DNA of 64,000 bases from an uncultured Lachnospiraceae bacterium (GCA_948794795.1 CAQGLR010000001.1:62001-126000), one strand, 5' to 3'; counted from the stretch's first letter, positions 25,888 through 34,532 are shown. Program-made: numbers and translations. Notes: generated by a model not told the origin, from the sequence alone.

Positions 25888-26340
25888 ATGTTAGAAGATA
25901 AAACTGAGAATATAAGAAAATATTTATCATCACACTCATATTTGAATTTAGCTATATCATATAGGGATAAACCTTATGCATCTACTATGAAATATGTTGC
26001 AGAAGAATTTAGTCTTTATTTTGCAATGTTCAAAAGTTCCCATACAGCTAATATTTTGTTACAAAATAATTTTGTAGCATGTACAATAGATGATCACAAT
26101 GTTGAAGAATTTATACAAATTGTTGGAGAGGCAGTTTTAATGGATTCAAAGGAGGAAAGGAAAAAGGCAGGGAATATTTTAAAAAAAATATATAGTAATA
26201 TTATGTTCTGGATGTATTCAGATGATGTTTTATTCTATAAACTGTGTCCATATAGGATAAAATATACTCTTGGAGGGAAAAATTATAAAAGTGTTAAAGA
26301 ATTTGGAGAAAGTTTTGAGTTAGTTATAAAGAATTTGTAA
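25888..26340 (+). CDS. Split-barrel (pyridoxamine 5'-phosphate oxidase-like) protein in LAP cluster
   Basis: 150 residues. The start (YLSSHSYLNLAISYRDKPYA, then SLYFAMFKSSHTANILLQNN and FVACTID) follows the pattern of FMN-binding split-barrel proteins: a strand pair, 'P-A-S', 'YF', 'S-H', then 'N...VA-T'. The C-terminal half is helical and lacks clear flavin contacts, so binding of FMN is uncertain. It sits between precursor and cyclodehydratase genes. A role in redox tailoring or in handling the peptide is possible, but function is unknown. The ATG at 25888 has no good Shine-Dalgarno site, unusual for this region, so low expression or a different start is possible. Confidence 0.6.
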   Translation: MLEDKTENIRKYLSSHSYLNLAISYRDKPYASTMKYVAEEFSLYFAMFKSSHTANILLQNNFVACTIDDHNVEEFIQIVGEAVLMDSKEERKKAGNILKKIYSNIMFWMYSDDVLFYKLCPYRIKYTLGGKNYKSVKEFGESFELVIKNL

Positions 26341-26367
26341 TGGCTTTTGGCAGGGAGTTAATAATAT

Positions 26368-26724
26368 ATGGAAAGAGTAACAATAATAGAAATAATTCAA
26401 TCTTGTGTATACTGTTTATTAATTACATTTTTGCTTGGTATAGTATTAATTACTGGAAATACCAGCCTTGACTGTTTTTTTTATTCTTTACTTGTATGGC
26501 TATGGCCTGTTGGGCTTTTAGCCAGATTTATGTTATTCAAATACACTAGTAAACATATATTTGCGTGGAGTTTAGCTGGATGGGGAGTTTGTTCAGTTAT
26601 TTTAGTAGTAGCAAATTTATTGACATATAATAAAGTATTGTGGTGTATATATCCTGTTGTAGGGATATTTATGTGGCCACTATCGGTATTGATAAAAATA
26701 AAACTAAAAGAGAAAGAAGGATGA
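26368..26724 (+). CDS. Small membrane protein in LAP cluster, 118 aa
   Basis: Four predicted membrane helices (SCVYCLLITFLLGIVLITG, FFYSLLVWLWPVGLLARFML, AGWGVCSVILVVANLLTY and WCIYPVVGIFMWPLSVLI) with a short lysine-rich tail. No family is recognised. Similar small polytopic proteins in bacteriocin clusters often provide self-immunity or assist the exporter; that is inference from context only. AGGGAG precedes the ATG. It ends three bases before the ATG of the E1-like gene, so the two are translated together. Confidence 0.7.
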   Translation: MERVTIIEIIQSCVYCLLITFLLGIVLITGNTSLDCFFYSLLVWLWPVGLLARFMLFKYTSKHIFAWSLAGWGVCSVILVVANLLTYNKVLWCIYPVVGIFMWPLSVLIKIKLKEKEG

Positions 26725-26727
26725 ATA

Positions 26728-27861
26728 ATGTTACCAAAAAAGCCAATGTTAAAAGAAAATTACCAGTCAGTAATGATGTCAGTTGAGTCTATGCAGTTAC
26801 GAAACCAGGAAAATACAATGTTATTAAAAGGAAAAACTGTTGAGCAGTTACTTCCTAGTTTACTTCCATTGTTAGATGGATTACATACAGTTGATGATAT
26901 TGCAAAGAAATTAGATGAATGCCCAAGGAAGATAATAGAAGATACTATCCAGGTTCTTTGTGACCATTTTGTAATAGAAGATGGAAATGCAATTGAAAAG
27001 ACAAAGATACCAAAGGAAGAACTTGAAAAATATTCTAATATGGTTGATTTTCTTAGTTTATTTTCAGAACATTTATTACCTTCAGGAGAAAAAGCTAGTA
27101 AGTATGATTTATTTAGAAGTTTACAAGAAAAAACATGTTTGGTATACGGCTTGTGCAGAGTTGGAAGCCAGTTAGTACTGGAGCTGGCAAAGTCTGGAAT
27201 TAAAAATCTGGTTCTGTGTGATGACAGTTTAATTGATGGGACAGATAAAATTCCAGTTTTTAGTGGCCAAGAAGGAATAAGCAAAGCAGAAGCTATGAAG
27301 AATTATTTGGTTAAAAGTAAATATAATATAGATGTTAAAGTAGTGCCAGAGCAGCTTGGACATTTAGAAAATATAGATATTTTAATATATTCAGAGGATA
27401 TACCAACCTCTGAAGAATTAAGGAAAATTAATAAATATTGTATAGATAATAATATATCTTGGATTAATTTAAAAATAGGAGAATTAAAATTTCAGGTTGG
27501 TCCACTTGTTGTACCAAATGAAACTGCTTGCTATGAGTGTGCAACTAACAGGATTAATGGAAATTTAAATTATTATGAAGAAGAAAAGGCATATGAAAAC
27601 TATAAAAATTTAGAGAAAGAAAATGTAAAAGTTTTTATGAATGATATGTTTATAAATATAGCTGTAAATATTACTGTGTGGGAAGTAGTTAAGTATTTAA
27701 CTAAAATTTATAGTGCTGTATCAACTGGAAGAATTATTTTTTTTGATGGTTTATCAATGGAGTTATCAACAAGTAATATTTTGAAGATGCCAAAATGTCC
27801 AGCATGTAGCAAAAGAGAAAAACAGCCATTTATTGAACCATATGCAGTATATTTACCATAG
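26728..27861 (+). CDS. E1-like (ThiF-type) cyclodehydratase partner protein, SagC-like
   Basis: 377 residues. The N-terminal 95 or so form a winged-helix-like RiPP recognition element expected to bind the leader peptide (MLLKGKTVEQLLPSLLPLLD, then GLHTVDDIAKKLDECP). A ThiF/E1-like Rossmann domain follows (CLVYGLCRVGSQLVLELA around 137-154). Two CxxC pairs, CYEC at 268-271 and CPAC at 357-360, should bind zinc. In LAP pathways this protein presents the precursor to the YcaO enzyme and stimulates its ATP-dependent cyclodehydration; it does not itself adenylate. AAGAAGG precedes the ATG. The adjacent YcaO gene is separate rather than fused. Confidence 0.88.
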   Translation: MLPKKPMLKENYQSVMMSVESMQLRNQENTMLLKGKTVEQLLPSLLPLLDGLHTVDDIAKKLDECPRKIIEDTIQVLCDHFVIEDGNAIEKTKIPKEELEKYSNMVDFLSLFSEHLLPSGEKASKYDLFRSLQEKTCLVYGLCRVGSQLVLELAKSGIKNLVLCDDSLIDGTDKIPVFSGQEGISKAEAMKNYLVKSKYNIDVKVVPEQLGHLENIDILIYSEDIPTSEELRKINKYCIDNNISWINLKIGELKFQVGPLVVPNETACYECATNRINGNLNYYEEEKAYENYKNLEKENVKVFMNDMFINIAVNITVWEVVKYLTKIYSAVSTGRIIFFDGLSMELSTSNILKMPKCPACSKREKQPFIEPYAVYLP

Positions 27862-27930
27862 GTTTATATTTATAAAGAAAGGAAATATTGTGTTTTCATT
27901 TGTAAAAACATTATTTAGGGGAAACAAGGT

Positions 27931-29259
27931 ATGAAAACAATATTTGAAAGTGTGAATAAGGAACTTTTGCCAGGTTGTTTAAAAGTAGTAGATAAAAAAA
28001 CTGGTATAGTCAGTGAATGTATTGAAATGATGAATGAATGTTTTGATCCTAAAATTTACTTTTATACAACTAAAATGGCAGATACGTCTAAGTATGAAGG
28101 ATTTATAAAATGCCATTCTAATAATGGAGGAGCTGCTTTTACACGTGAATTAGCTATGTTAGCATCAATTGGTGAGTCTGTTGAGAGATATTGCAGTTCT
28201 ATTTATAACTATGATGATATGATATATTCTTCATACAACAGTTTAACTGATGATGCAGTTAACCCAGAAGAATGGGCTTTATTTTCGGAAAAACAGTATG
28301 CATATAAAAGTTTTAAATTTGCAAGATTTGATGGAGATACAAAAATAAACTGGATTAAGGGATTTTCGCTAACTGAAAACAGGGAAAAATATGTACCTGC
28401 GGTATTTGTATATTTACCTTATATTGCAGAACCACATGAAAGAATTATTTCACCTTGTGTCTCAACTGGTTTATCTGCTGGAACTAGTTTGCAAGATGCA
28501 ATTTTGGGTGGAATATATGAGGTTGTAGAAAGAGATGCAATTTCTATAATGTGGTTTAATAAATTATCTATGCCCGTAATTGATTCATTTGAAGGTTCTA
28601 GAAGTATTAAAAAAATATATAATGATAAAATTAGTTGTGATGGGGCAAATTATGAATTAATAAATATTACAACTGATTTAGGAATACCTGTTATTTTTTC
28701 TATTAAAAAATTTAATTCAGCAAAAGGAATATCAGCAGCATGTGGAGCAGCATCCAGGCTTGATCCTGAAAAAGCTGCTATAAAAGCAATGATTGAATCA
28801 GCACAAGGTGCAAAATGGATCCAGTATTTACATGTACAGGACTGGCTTTGGGGTTATAATGATGATTTTTCTGATATAACAGATTTCCAGGACCATATAC
28901 ATTTATATAGTATGCCAGAAATGGTTCCAGGTCTTGGTTTTGTTGCATCTAGTAATATAAAACAGAATATATGTGATATTGAAAATTTAGATACAGAAAA
29001 TTTAAACCAAAATATAAAAAAATGTGTAGATTTATTAGGGAATGCAGGCCATGAGGTGATAGTTGTTAATATTACTTCATCAGATATACAACAAACACCA
29101 TTCCGAGTAGTTAAAGTTTTGATACCAGGACTACAACAATTAAATGGAGACCATAATTATCCATTTCTTGGAGGTAGCAGGTTATATAATGTACCTAAAA
29201 AGCTAAAATATCAAAAAGGAGTTGCTGGTTATAACCATGCACCACATCCATTTCCATAA
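27931..29259 (+). CDS. YcaO-domain cyclodehydratase, SagD-like
   Basis: 442 residues. The YcaO fold is shown by ELAMLASIGESVERYCSS, PCVSTGLSAGTSLQDAI and GGIYEVVERDAISIMWFN, which carry the conserved Glu residues that bind ATP and Mg2+, and by RVVKVLIPGLQQL near the end. The C-terminus is APHPFP, the proline-rich tail that in azoline-forming YcaO proteins helps build the active site. The enzyme uses ATP to phosphorylate the peptide amide and turn Cys, Ser and Thr of the precursor into thiazolines and oxazolines, working with the E1-like partner encoded just upstream. AGGGGAAAC precedes the start. Intact. Confidence 0.95.
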   Translation: MKTIFESVNKELLPGCLKVVDKKTGIVSECIEMMNECFDPKIYFYTTKMADTSKYEGFIKCHSNNGGAAFTRELAMLASIGESVERYCSSIYNYDDMIYSSYNSLTDDAVNPEEWALFSEKQYAYKSFKFARFDGDTKINWIKGFSLTENREKYVPAVFVYLPYIAEPHERIISPCVSTGLSAGTSLQDAILGGIYEVVERDAISIMWFNKLSMPVIDSFEGSRSIKKIYNDKISCDGANYELINITTDLGIPVIFSIKKFNSAKGISAACGAASRLDPEKAAIKAMIESAQGAKWIQYLHVQDWLWGYNDDFSDITDFQDHIHLYSMPEMVPGLGFVASSNIKQNICDIENLDTENLNQNIKKCVDLLGNAGHEVIVVNITSSDIQQTPFRVVKVLIPGLQQLNGDHNYPFLGGSRLYNVPKKLKYQKGVAGYNHAPHPFP

Positions 29260-29274
29260 TGAAAGGAGAAAATA

Positions 29275-30213
29275 ATGGAAAATTTTAGTGGATTAAATGC
29301 CCGTGTGTCATATGAAAGAAAAGAAGAAATGATTTCAGATGTCTATCACGAAAATTCAAAAATGCGCCGTATAGATGGACAGTTTTGGGGAAAACGGTTT
29401 AGTGAAATACGTTCTAATGTCCATTTATGTAAAGCAATGTCAAAAACATATAAAGAATATTTAAATAATCCTTCAGTTGATTTACCAAGGGATTTTGAAA
29501 AAAGTGAGATGTCATTTGAAGATATTATTATTAATAGAAGAACTACAAGAGAATTTTCTGGAGAAGCTATTACATTAGAACAGTTATCAAAGCTATTATA
29601 TTTTACATATGGTATTACTTTTTCATTTAAAGCATTTGGACAACATGGAGGTTTTTTTCATTCTCCTGATTATGAAACAGGACCAAAAGCAATTGATGTA
29701 TTAAACGAGTATGATGGTTATCAGGCTTTCCGTGCTGCTGCATCTGGTGGAGGGTTATATCCATTAGAATTTTATGTGTCTGTTAATGCCGTAGAAGATT
29801 TGGATAATGGTTTGTATCATTATAATGTTAAGAAACATAAATTAGAACTGTTGCGTAAAGGGGAAATGGAAAATGAATATAATGAATTAGTTTTTAAAGA
29901 AGAATGGCAGAGAAAAGCAAGTGTTCATTTTATTATTACTTCTATTATGGACCGGACCAGATTTAAATATCTTGAAAGAGGATATAGGTTTATTAATATA
30001 GATTTGGGACATGCTGTTGAAAATTTGTATTTAACTGCCACTTCATGTAGTTTAGGCTGTGCTGCTATTGGTGGATTCTTTGATGATGAGGTTAATAATT
30101 TTCTTGGGATAGATGGACAGAATGAAACAACTATGCTTTTAGTAAATGTTGGACAACATAATGACCCAGATGCATCACCTCTTATAAAAAGTAATATTAA
30201 GAAAAGAGAATAA
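29275..30213 (+). CDS. SagB-type FMN-dependent dehydrogenase
   Basis: 312 residues of the nitroreductase fold. Visible are IIINRRTTREFSGEAITLEQ (FMN phosphate contacts), AAASGGGLYPLEFYVSVN and LYLTATSCSLGCAAIGGFFD near the C-terminus. SagB enzymes oxidise azolines made by the YcaO complex to aromatic thiazoles and oxazoles, using FMN and oxygen or another acceptor. The gene starts 15 bases after the YcaO stop, with GAAAGGAG in front. With the two preceding genes it completes the B-C-D core of a LAP pathway. A long hairpin follows the stop. Confidence 0.93.
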   Translation: MENFSGLNARVSYERKEEMISDVYHENSKMRRIDGQFWGKRFSEIRSNVHLCKAMSKTYKEYLNNPSVDLPRDFEKSEMSFEDIIINRRTTREFSGEAITLEQLSKLLYFTYGITFSFKAFGQHGGFFHSPDYETGPKAIDVLNEYDGYQAFRAAASGGGLYPLEFYVSVNAVEDLDNGLYHYNVKKHKLELLRKGEMENEYNELVFKEEWQRKASVHFIITSIMDRTRFKYLERGYRFINIDLGHAVENLYLTATSCSLGCAAIGGFFDDEVNNFLGIDGQNETTMLLVNVGQHNDPDASPLIKSNIKKRE

Positions 30214-30216
30214 ATA

Positions 30217-30275
30217 GTGTGAAAATATATCTAAGGCAGCAAAAAACGCTACCTAAGATATATTAAATTTCACAC
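30217..30275 (+). promoter_or_regulatory. Long hairpin between SagB and radical SAM genes
   Basis: GTGTGAAAATATATCTAAGG and the complementary stretch ending in TTTCACAC form a stem of over 20 bp around AAAAAAC, with one small bulge and a few unpaired bases. There is no T run, so it is more likely an RNA-stability or processing structure than a terminator. Confidence 0.65.
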
Positions 30276-30277
30276 AG

Positions 30278-30341
30278 GAAAATGCAAAACCAGCATTTTC
30301 ATCACTATTTGTGCCGCCCAAAGGCGGCATGGGAGATTAAT
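30278..30341 (+). promoter_or_regulatory. Hairpin/GGGAGATT leader module in front of the radical SAM gene
   Basis: Hairpin 1 is GAAAATGC/GCATTTTC. After TATTTG (30306) comes hairpin 2, TGCCGCC-CAAA-GGCGGCA (30312-30329), then the Shine-Dalgarno stretch GGGAGATTAAT and the ATG at 30342. The same layout occurs before 32856 and 48836. Confidence 0.7.
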
Positions 30342-31559
30342 ATGAAAATTAAATTTATTTTACCAGGATTTAAGAATATGCATAGCAGGGAATTTAAGTC
30401 TATAATGTTCAGATACTGGTTTCCATCATTAACTATTCCAATTCTAGCGGCATTAACTAGTAAAAATTATGAAATAAGTTTTGATGATGAAGTATTTGAC
30501 GAAATTAATTTTAATGAGGATTTTGATTTGGTGGCAATTAGTGCGATGACTGCACAAGTAATACGTGGTTATCAGATTGCAGATTATTACCGTTCAAAAG
30601 GAATTAAAGTTATAATGGGAGGGGTGCATGCCAGTGTCCTTCCAGAGGAAGCATTGCAACATGCAGATTGTGTGATGATTGGTGAAGCAGAACTAATATG
30701 GAGTCAGATGTTACATGATTTTGAAAATGGTTCTTTAAAAAGAGTATATAAAGCAGGTTGTTTTGTTGATATGAAAGAAATTCCTAGAGCTGACCGAAGC
30801 ATATTTAATGGGAAGACCAGGCCTGTACATGGAACAGTAAATTCTATCCAGGCCACACGGGGATGTCCTTATAATTGCAAATTTTGTTCTGTAACCAATT
30901 TTTTTGGAAATACATACCGTTATAGAGATGTTGATGATATAATTGATGAAATATGTACATTGGATATGACAAAAGAAATATGTTTTGTAGATGATAATAT
31001 TTATGGAAACCGGGAGTACGCTAAAAAGTTATTTAAAGAAATTGGGGAATTAGGAATCAGATGGAGCGGGCAAGGAAATATAACTTTAGCAAAAGATGAT
31101 GAATTGTTAGACTTGTGTACTAAAAGTGGATGTTCAGGCCTTTTGATGGGTATTGAAAGTATTAATGAAAAGAATCTGGAATCAATTAATAAAAAGTCTA
31201 ATAATGTAAATGAGTATTTGGATTCTATTAAAAAAATCCAAGACAGAGGAATAAAAATATTAGGTTCATTTATATTTGGACTGGAAGAAGATACTCCTGA
31301 TACATTTGAAAAAACATTAAGGTTTATAGAAAATGCAGAGATTGCATTACCTGCTTTTAATATTTTAACACCATATCCGGGAACACAAATTGCAAATATG
31401 CTGCAAAAAGAAAACAGGATTATTTCATATGACTGGTCTGATTATACAGCAACTAAAACTGTTTTCCAACCAAAGAATATGACTGTTGATGAGCTGGATA
31501 AGGGGTATAAATGGATTTATAGTGCTGTACATGATAATATAAATTTAAAACAATTATGA
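30342..31559 (+). CDS. Cobalamin-binding-domain radical SAM enzyme in LAP cluster
   Basis: 405 residues. The N-terminal 130 or so form a B12-binding-like Rossmann domain (SLTIPILAALTSKNYEISF, DLVAISAMTAQVIRGYQIA, KVIMGGVHASVLPEEAL); the DxHxxG axial-His motif is not evident. The radical SAM core follows, with RGCPYNCKFC (Cys175, 179, 182) holding the 4Fe-4S cluster. FVDDNIYGNREYAKKLF, LLMGIESINEKNLESI and SFIFGLEEDTPDTFEKTL fit class B methyltransferases and their relatives. Such enzymes methylate unreactive carbon or phosphorus centres, so C-methylation of the azole peptide is a reasonable guess. A start at 30282 is rejected because it lies inside the leader hairpins. Confidence 0.85.
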   Translation: MKIKFILPGFKNMHSREFKSIMFRYWFPSLTIPILAALTSKNYEISFDDEVFDEINFNEDFDLVAISAMTAQVIRGYQIADYYRSKGIKVIMGGVHASVLPEEALQHADCVMIGEAELIWSQMLHDFENGSLKRVYKAGCFVDMKEIPRADRSIFNGKTRPVHGTVNSIQATRGCPYNCKFCSVTNFFGNTYRYRDVDDIIDEICTLDMTKEICFVDDNIYGNREYAKKLFKEIGELGIRWSGQGNITLAKDDELLDLCTKSGCSGLLMGIESINEKNLESINKKSNNVNEYLDSIKKIQDRGIKILGSFIFGLEEDTPDTFEKTLRFIENAEIALPAFNILTPYPGTQIANMLQKENRIISYDWSDYTATKTVFQPKNMTVDELDKGYKWIYSAVHDNINLKQL

Positions 31560-32770
31560 ATGATATTAAATTATTAATAAAAAGATTTAAGGAAAATGAA
31601 TTAATTGCTTATGTATTGTATTCAAGAAAATGTTATAGGAAATTAATAGGGAAATTATTTTTTGAAGTACAAATTCTGGCAGATAATAGAACAAAAATAT
31701 TAAGAAAAGAAATAAATTGTATCCAAATACTGGAACCTGAACTTTTAAAATATTTTAAAGATGATTATTTAGACGGATTAGATAATATACCAGTTGTTTC
31801 TGATACAATAAAATTCCGTGTTCCTGGCCATAGTATAAACATTATTTCAAAAATTACTCTTTTATGTAAGACAGAAGGACAGGAAATTATAAATAAAAAA
31901 GAATATTTTGGAGAAAAACTTAAAGTAATATTGAATAGTAATAAATATTGGAGGGATTTTTTAGGAGAAAAAGTTTCATTATTTACTAATTTATCTACAA
32001 ATAATAATATAAAAAATTTACTTAATAAAATTATTGAAGAGGTATGTGGATTTTGTAATTTAGAATTGCGTTTTCCTGTACAATATTATATTACAAACTC
32101 TATTTTGGATATTTATGGTATTTCACGTGATTTTCCAATTACAGAAACTAATTGTCTTACAGCAGGCAATAAAGTATTAGTATGTTTGTATTCGGAAAAG
32201 TTTTTAAAAAATATAATAACTCATGAAACAGTCCATGCATTATTGTACCAAAATTATTTTATTAAAAAAAATAATTATCTTCATTGGCAGACTTTATGCC
32301 TGGAGGGGTATTGCCAGTATGTTATGAATTGTTTATGTAAAAAAAAGGATAGTTATATAAGGTTTGGCAATGCCATAAAAAACTTATATATTTTAGACTT
32401 TTGTGAATTAAAAGAAAAGATTTTTTCAGAAAATTATGATATGGGTGATATTATTATACAATATGAAATATTGCCATATATTTTTGAAAAGTGGAATGAA
32501 GAGTCAAATTTATTATCAGATATATTATGCAATTTTGATAAAAGTAAAATTATAGAAAGAAAGATAAATAAATATTTTAATTTAGCAGTGGAATATATCG
32601 AAAATAAACAAATATTAGATTTAAATAAAAAATATAATAATTTATACATTGTTTTTTTTAAAAATGTTAAAATGGTAAATGACAGAAAACAATATTATAA
32701 ATGTGTTGGACAATATAGATGTGATATAGAAATGCTGAGATATTGTGACTGTGTAAAAGAGTTTTTGTAA
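31556..32770 (+). CDS. HExxH metalloprotein, candidate leader peptidase (404 aa)
   Basis: No family is recognised over its full length. Around residues 215-255 is LKNIITHETVHALLYQN, then LHWQTLCLEGYCQYVMN: HETVH at 223-227 and a Glu at 250, the layout of a gluzincin-type zinc metalloprotease (HExxH plus a downstream Glu). The rest is lysine- and asparagine-rich, with weakly conserved-looking helical parts and no signal peptide or membrane segment, so a cytoplasmic location is expected. It overlaps the radical SAM gene by four bases. Removal of the precursor's leader is a natural job in this cluster and no other peptidase is encoded, but that is inference. Confidence 0.65.
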   Translation: MNDIKLLIKRFKENELIAYVLYSRKCYRKLIGKLFFEVQILADNRTKILRKEINCIQILEPELLKYFKDDYLDGLDNIPVVSDTIKFRVPGHSINIISKITLLCKTEGQEIINKKEYFGEKLKVILNSNKYWRDFLGEKVSLFTNLSTNNNIKNLLNKIIEEVCGFCNLELRFPVQYYITNSILDIYGISRDFPITETNCLTAGNKVLVCLYSEKFLKNIITHETVHALLYQNYFIKKNNYLHWQTLCLEGYCQYVMNCLCKKKDSYIRFGNAIKNLYILDFCELKEKIFSENYDMGDIIIQYEILPYIFEKWNEESNLLSDILCNFDKSKIIERKINKYFNLAVEYIENKQILDLNKKYNNLYIVFFKNVKMVNDRKQYYKCVGQYRCDIEMLRYCDCVKEFL

Positions 32771-32772
32771 AA

Positions 32773-32855
32773 AATTGCAAACTGGTAATTATTATAATTT
32801 AGCGGGTTTGTCCGCTGTATTATTTGGGCTGTTAGATTCAGCAGGGGGGATTTAT
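32773..32855 (+). promoter_or_regulatory. Hairpin/GGGGGGATT leader module in front of the ABC ATPase gene
   Basis: AGCGG-CCGCT (32801-32816) is followed by TATTTG (32821), GCTG-TTAGATT-CAGC (32828-32842) and GGGGGGATTTAT before the ATG at 32856. The distance from TATTTG to ATG is 35 nt, against 36 and 37 nt at the two sister sites. Confidence 0.6.
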
Positions 32856-33764
32856 ATGCAAAATAATGTTATTTGTGTTAAAGATTTATATGTAGAATAT
32901 AAAAGCTGCATAGCTGTCAACCATATAGACTTGAAAGTACATGATGGAGAAGTGCTTGGTATTATTGGTGAAAATGGTGCTGGTAAGACTACTACTATAG
33001 AATGTATAGCAGGAATTAATAAAGAATTTAAAGGAAATATTGTTGTATTAGGTAATGATATAAAAAAGGTGAAAAAGAGTTTTTATAATGATATAAGTGT
33101 CCAGCTTCAGGAAGCTTCTTTTCCAGAGAAACTAAAGGTAAGTGAAATTTGTAAATTGTTTAGTTCCTTTTATAAAAAACCTATTAATTATAATTCTCTG
33201 CTTAATGCTTTTGGTTTAGAGGAAAAGACCAGTACTTATTATGGGAATTTGTCTGGAGGCCAGAAACAGAAATTATCTATTTTAGTTGCTCTTATATCTA
33301 ACGCACAGATAATTATTATGGATGAATTAACTACTGGTCTTGACCCTCAGGCCAGGCGTAATACTATTAATATAATAAAACAGTATACAAAAGGGCGGAC
33401 AATACTGCTGACTACCCATTTTATGGATGAAGCCGAAGCGTTATGTGACCGTGTATGCTTTATGGGTAAAGGGAAAATTTTAAAATTAGGAAAAATAGAT
33501 GAGTTATTTATTGAATGTGGTATTAAAAATAAAGTAGTATTTTCTTCAGAAAATGAAGATATAGATAAATGTTTTGAAAAAAATAATTATTTTGTAGAAA
33601 AACAAGGCAGCCATATAAGTATAATGTGTAATGAAGATTTATTAATTAGTGAAGTTGAAAATATATTAAATCTACATAATGTAAAATATAGTAATTTACA
33701 GCAGCAAGGAACAAGACTGGAAGATTTATATTTTAAAATTCTTGGTAAAAAAGTTGATGAATAG
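32856..33764 (+). CDS. ABC transporter ATP-binding protein of the LAP exporter
   Basis: 302 residues. It has all ABC motifs: IIGENGAGKTTTIECIAG (Walker A), NLSGGQKQKLSILVAL (signature), IIIMDELTTGLDPQARR (Walker B and D-loop) and LLTTHFMDEAEALCDRV (H-loop). The C-terminal 80 residues form the extra domain common in ABC-2 drug and bacteriocin exporters. Paired with the permease 11 bases downstream, it should export the modified peptide, and may also give immunity. The start at 32856 follows GGGGGG; an earlier frame opening at 32775 lies in the leader hairpins and is rejected. Confidence 0.93.
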   Translation: MQNNVICVKDLYVEYKSCIAVNHIDLKVHDGEVLGIIGENGAGKTTTIECIAGINKEFKGNIVVLGNDIKKVKKSFYNDISVQLQEASFPEKLKVSEICKLFSSFYKKPINYNSLLNAFGLEEKTSTYYGNLSGGQKQKLSILVALISNAQIIIMDELTTGLDPQARRNTINIIKQYTKGRTILLTTHFMDEAEALCDRVCFMGKGKILKLGKIDELFIECGIKNKVVFSSENEDIDKCFEKNNYFVEKQGSHISIMCNEDLLISEVENILNLHNVKYSNLQQQGTRLEDLYFKILGKKVDE

Positions 33765-33775
33765 GAGGAGTATTA

Positions 33776-34516
33776 ATGTTTTACAGTTTATTTAAAAGTA
33801 GTGCTAAATTGTTTGTAAGAAATTTTATAAATGCTTTTTTCTGTATTATATTTCCACCTGTAATGATAATTTTATTTGGGAGTATATATGGTAATGAACC
33901 AGATTCCATTTATGGTGGTTATGGTATGGTTGATGTTTCAATAGCAGCATATGTTGCTTTAATTATTTCTGTAACAGCATTTATGGGTATTCCAATGGAA
34001 TTATCAAACTTCCGTGAAAAGAAAATATTGAAAAAGTATATGGTTACTCCAGTAAAGCAAGAACTATTTTTATGTTCTGAGATGTTAGTAAATGCTATAG
34101 CTACAATAATTGGAATTATAGTTTTATTTATTATTGGAAAATTTGTTTATAGTGTAAAATTCCAGGGTAATATTTTTCTGTTTATAGCAGTATTTTTATT
34201 AAGTTTATTTTCAATGTTTACAATCGGATTGCTGTTATCAAATATTGGAAAAAATATTAAAAATACAAATACTCTTTGTTATTCTGTATTTTTCCCAATG
34301 TTATTTTTATCTGGAGCAACTATACCAATAGAATTGTTTCCTGAAAGTGTAAAGATGGTATCTAAGATTATACCATTAACTTATGTTGTTGATATGTTAA
34401 AAGCATCCTGGCTTGGAAAAGATATTGAAACTTTTTATATTGATATTGTAATAACAGGATTAGTTTTGGTTATTGGCGTTGTACTTAATATTAAATTGTT
34501 TAAATGGACTGTGTAA
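33776..34516 (+). CDS. ABC-2 type permease of the LAP exporter
   Basis: 246 residues with about six membrane helices (NAFFCIIFPPVMIILFGS, ISVTAFMGIPMELSNF, ATIIGIIVLFIIGKFVYS, IAVFLLSLFSMFTIGLLL, FPMLFLSGATIPIELFPE and ITGLVLVIGVVLNIKLF). The FPxxFLSGATIPIELFPE segment is typical of ABC-2 permeases. It forms the membrane part of the transporter with the preceding ATPase. TAGGAGGAG precedes the start. It is the last gene of the cluster and ends 17 bases before the converging minus-strand gene; no strong terminator lies between them. Confidence 0.92.
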   Translation: MFYSLFKSSAKLFVRNFINAFFCIIFPPVMIILFGSIYGNEPDSIYGGYGMVDVSIAAYVALIISVTAFMGIPMELSNFREKKILKKYMVTPVKQELFLCSEMLVNAIATIIGIIVLFIIGKFVYSVKFQGNIFLFIAVFLLSLFSMFTIGLLLSNIGKNIKNTNTLCYSVFFPMLFLSGATIPIELFPESVKMVSKIIPLTYVVDMLKASWLGKDIETFYIDIVITGLVLVIGVVLNIKLFKWTV

Positions 34517-34532
34517 AAAAATTTAATATAAA

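Noticed and set aside
30282..30341. Upstream start for the radical SAM protein
   Set aside because: The extra 20 residues fall in the leader hairpins and lack a ribosome site; ATG 30342 has GGGAG.
25476..34516. Thiopeptide biosynthesis
   Set aside because: The precursor is similar, but glutamyl-tRNA-dependent dehydratase and pyridine synthase genes are absent, so a linear azole peptide fits better.
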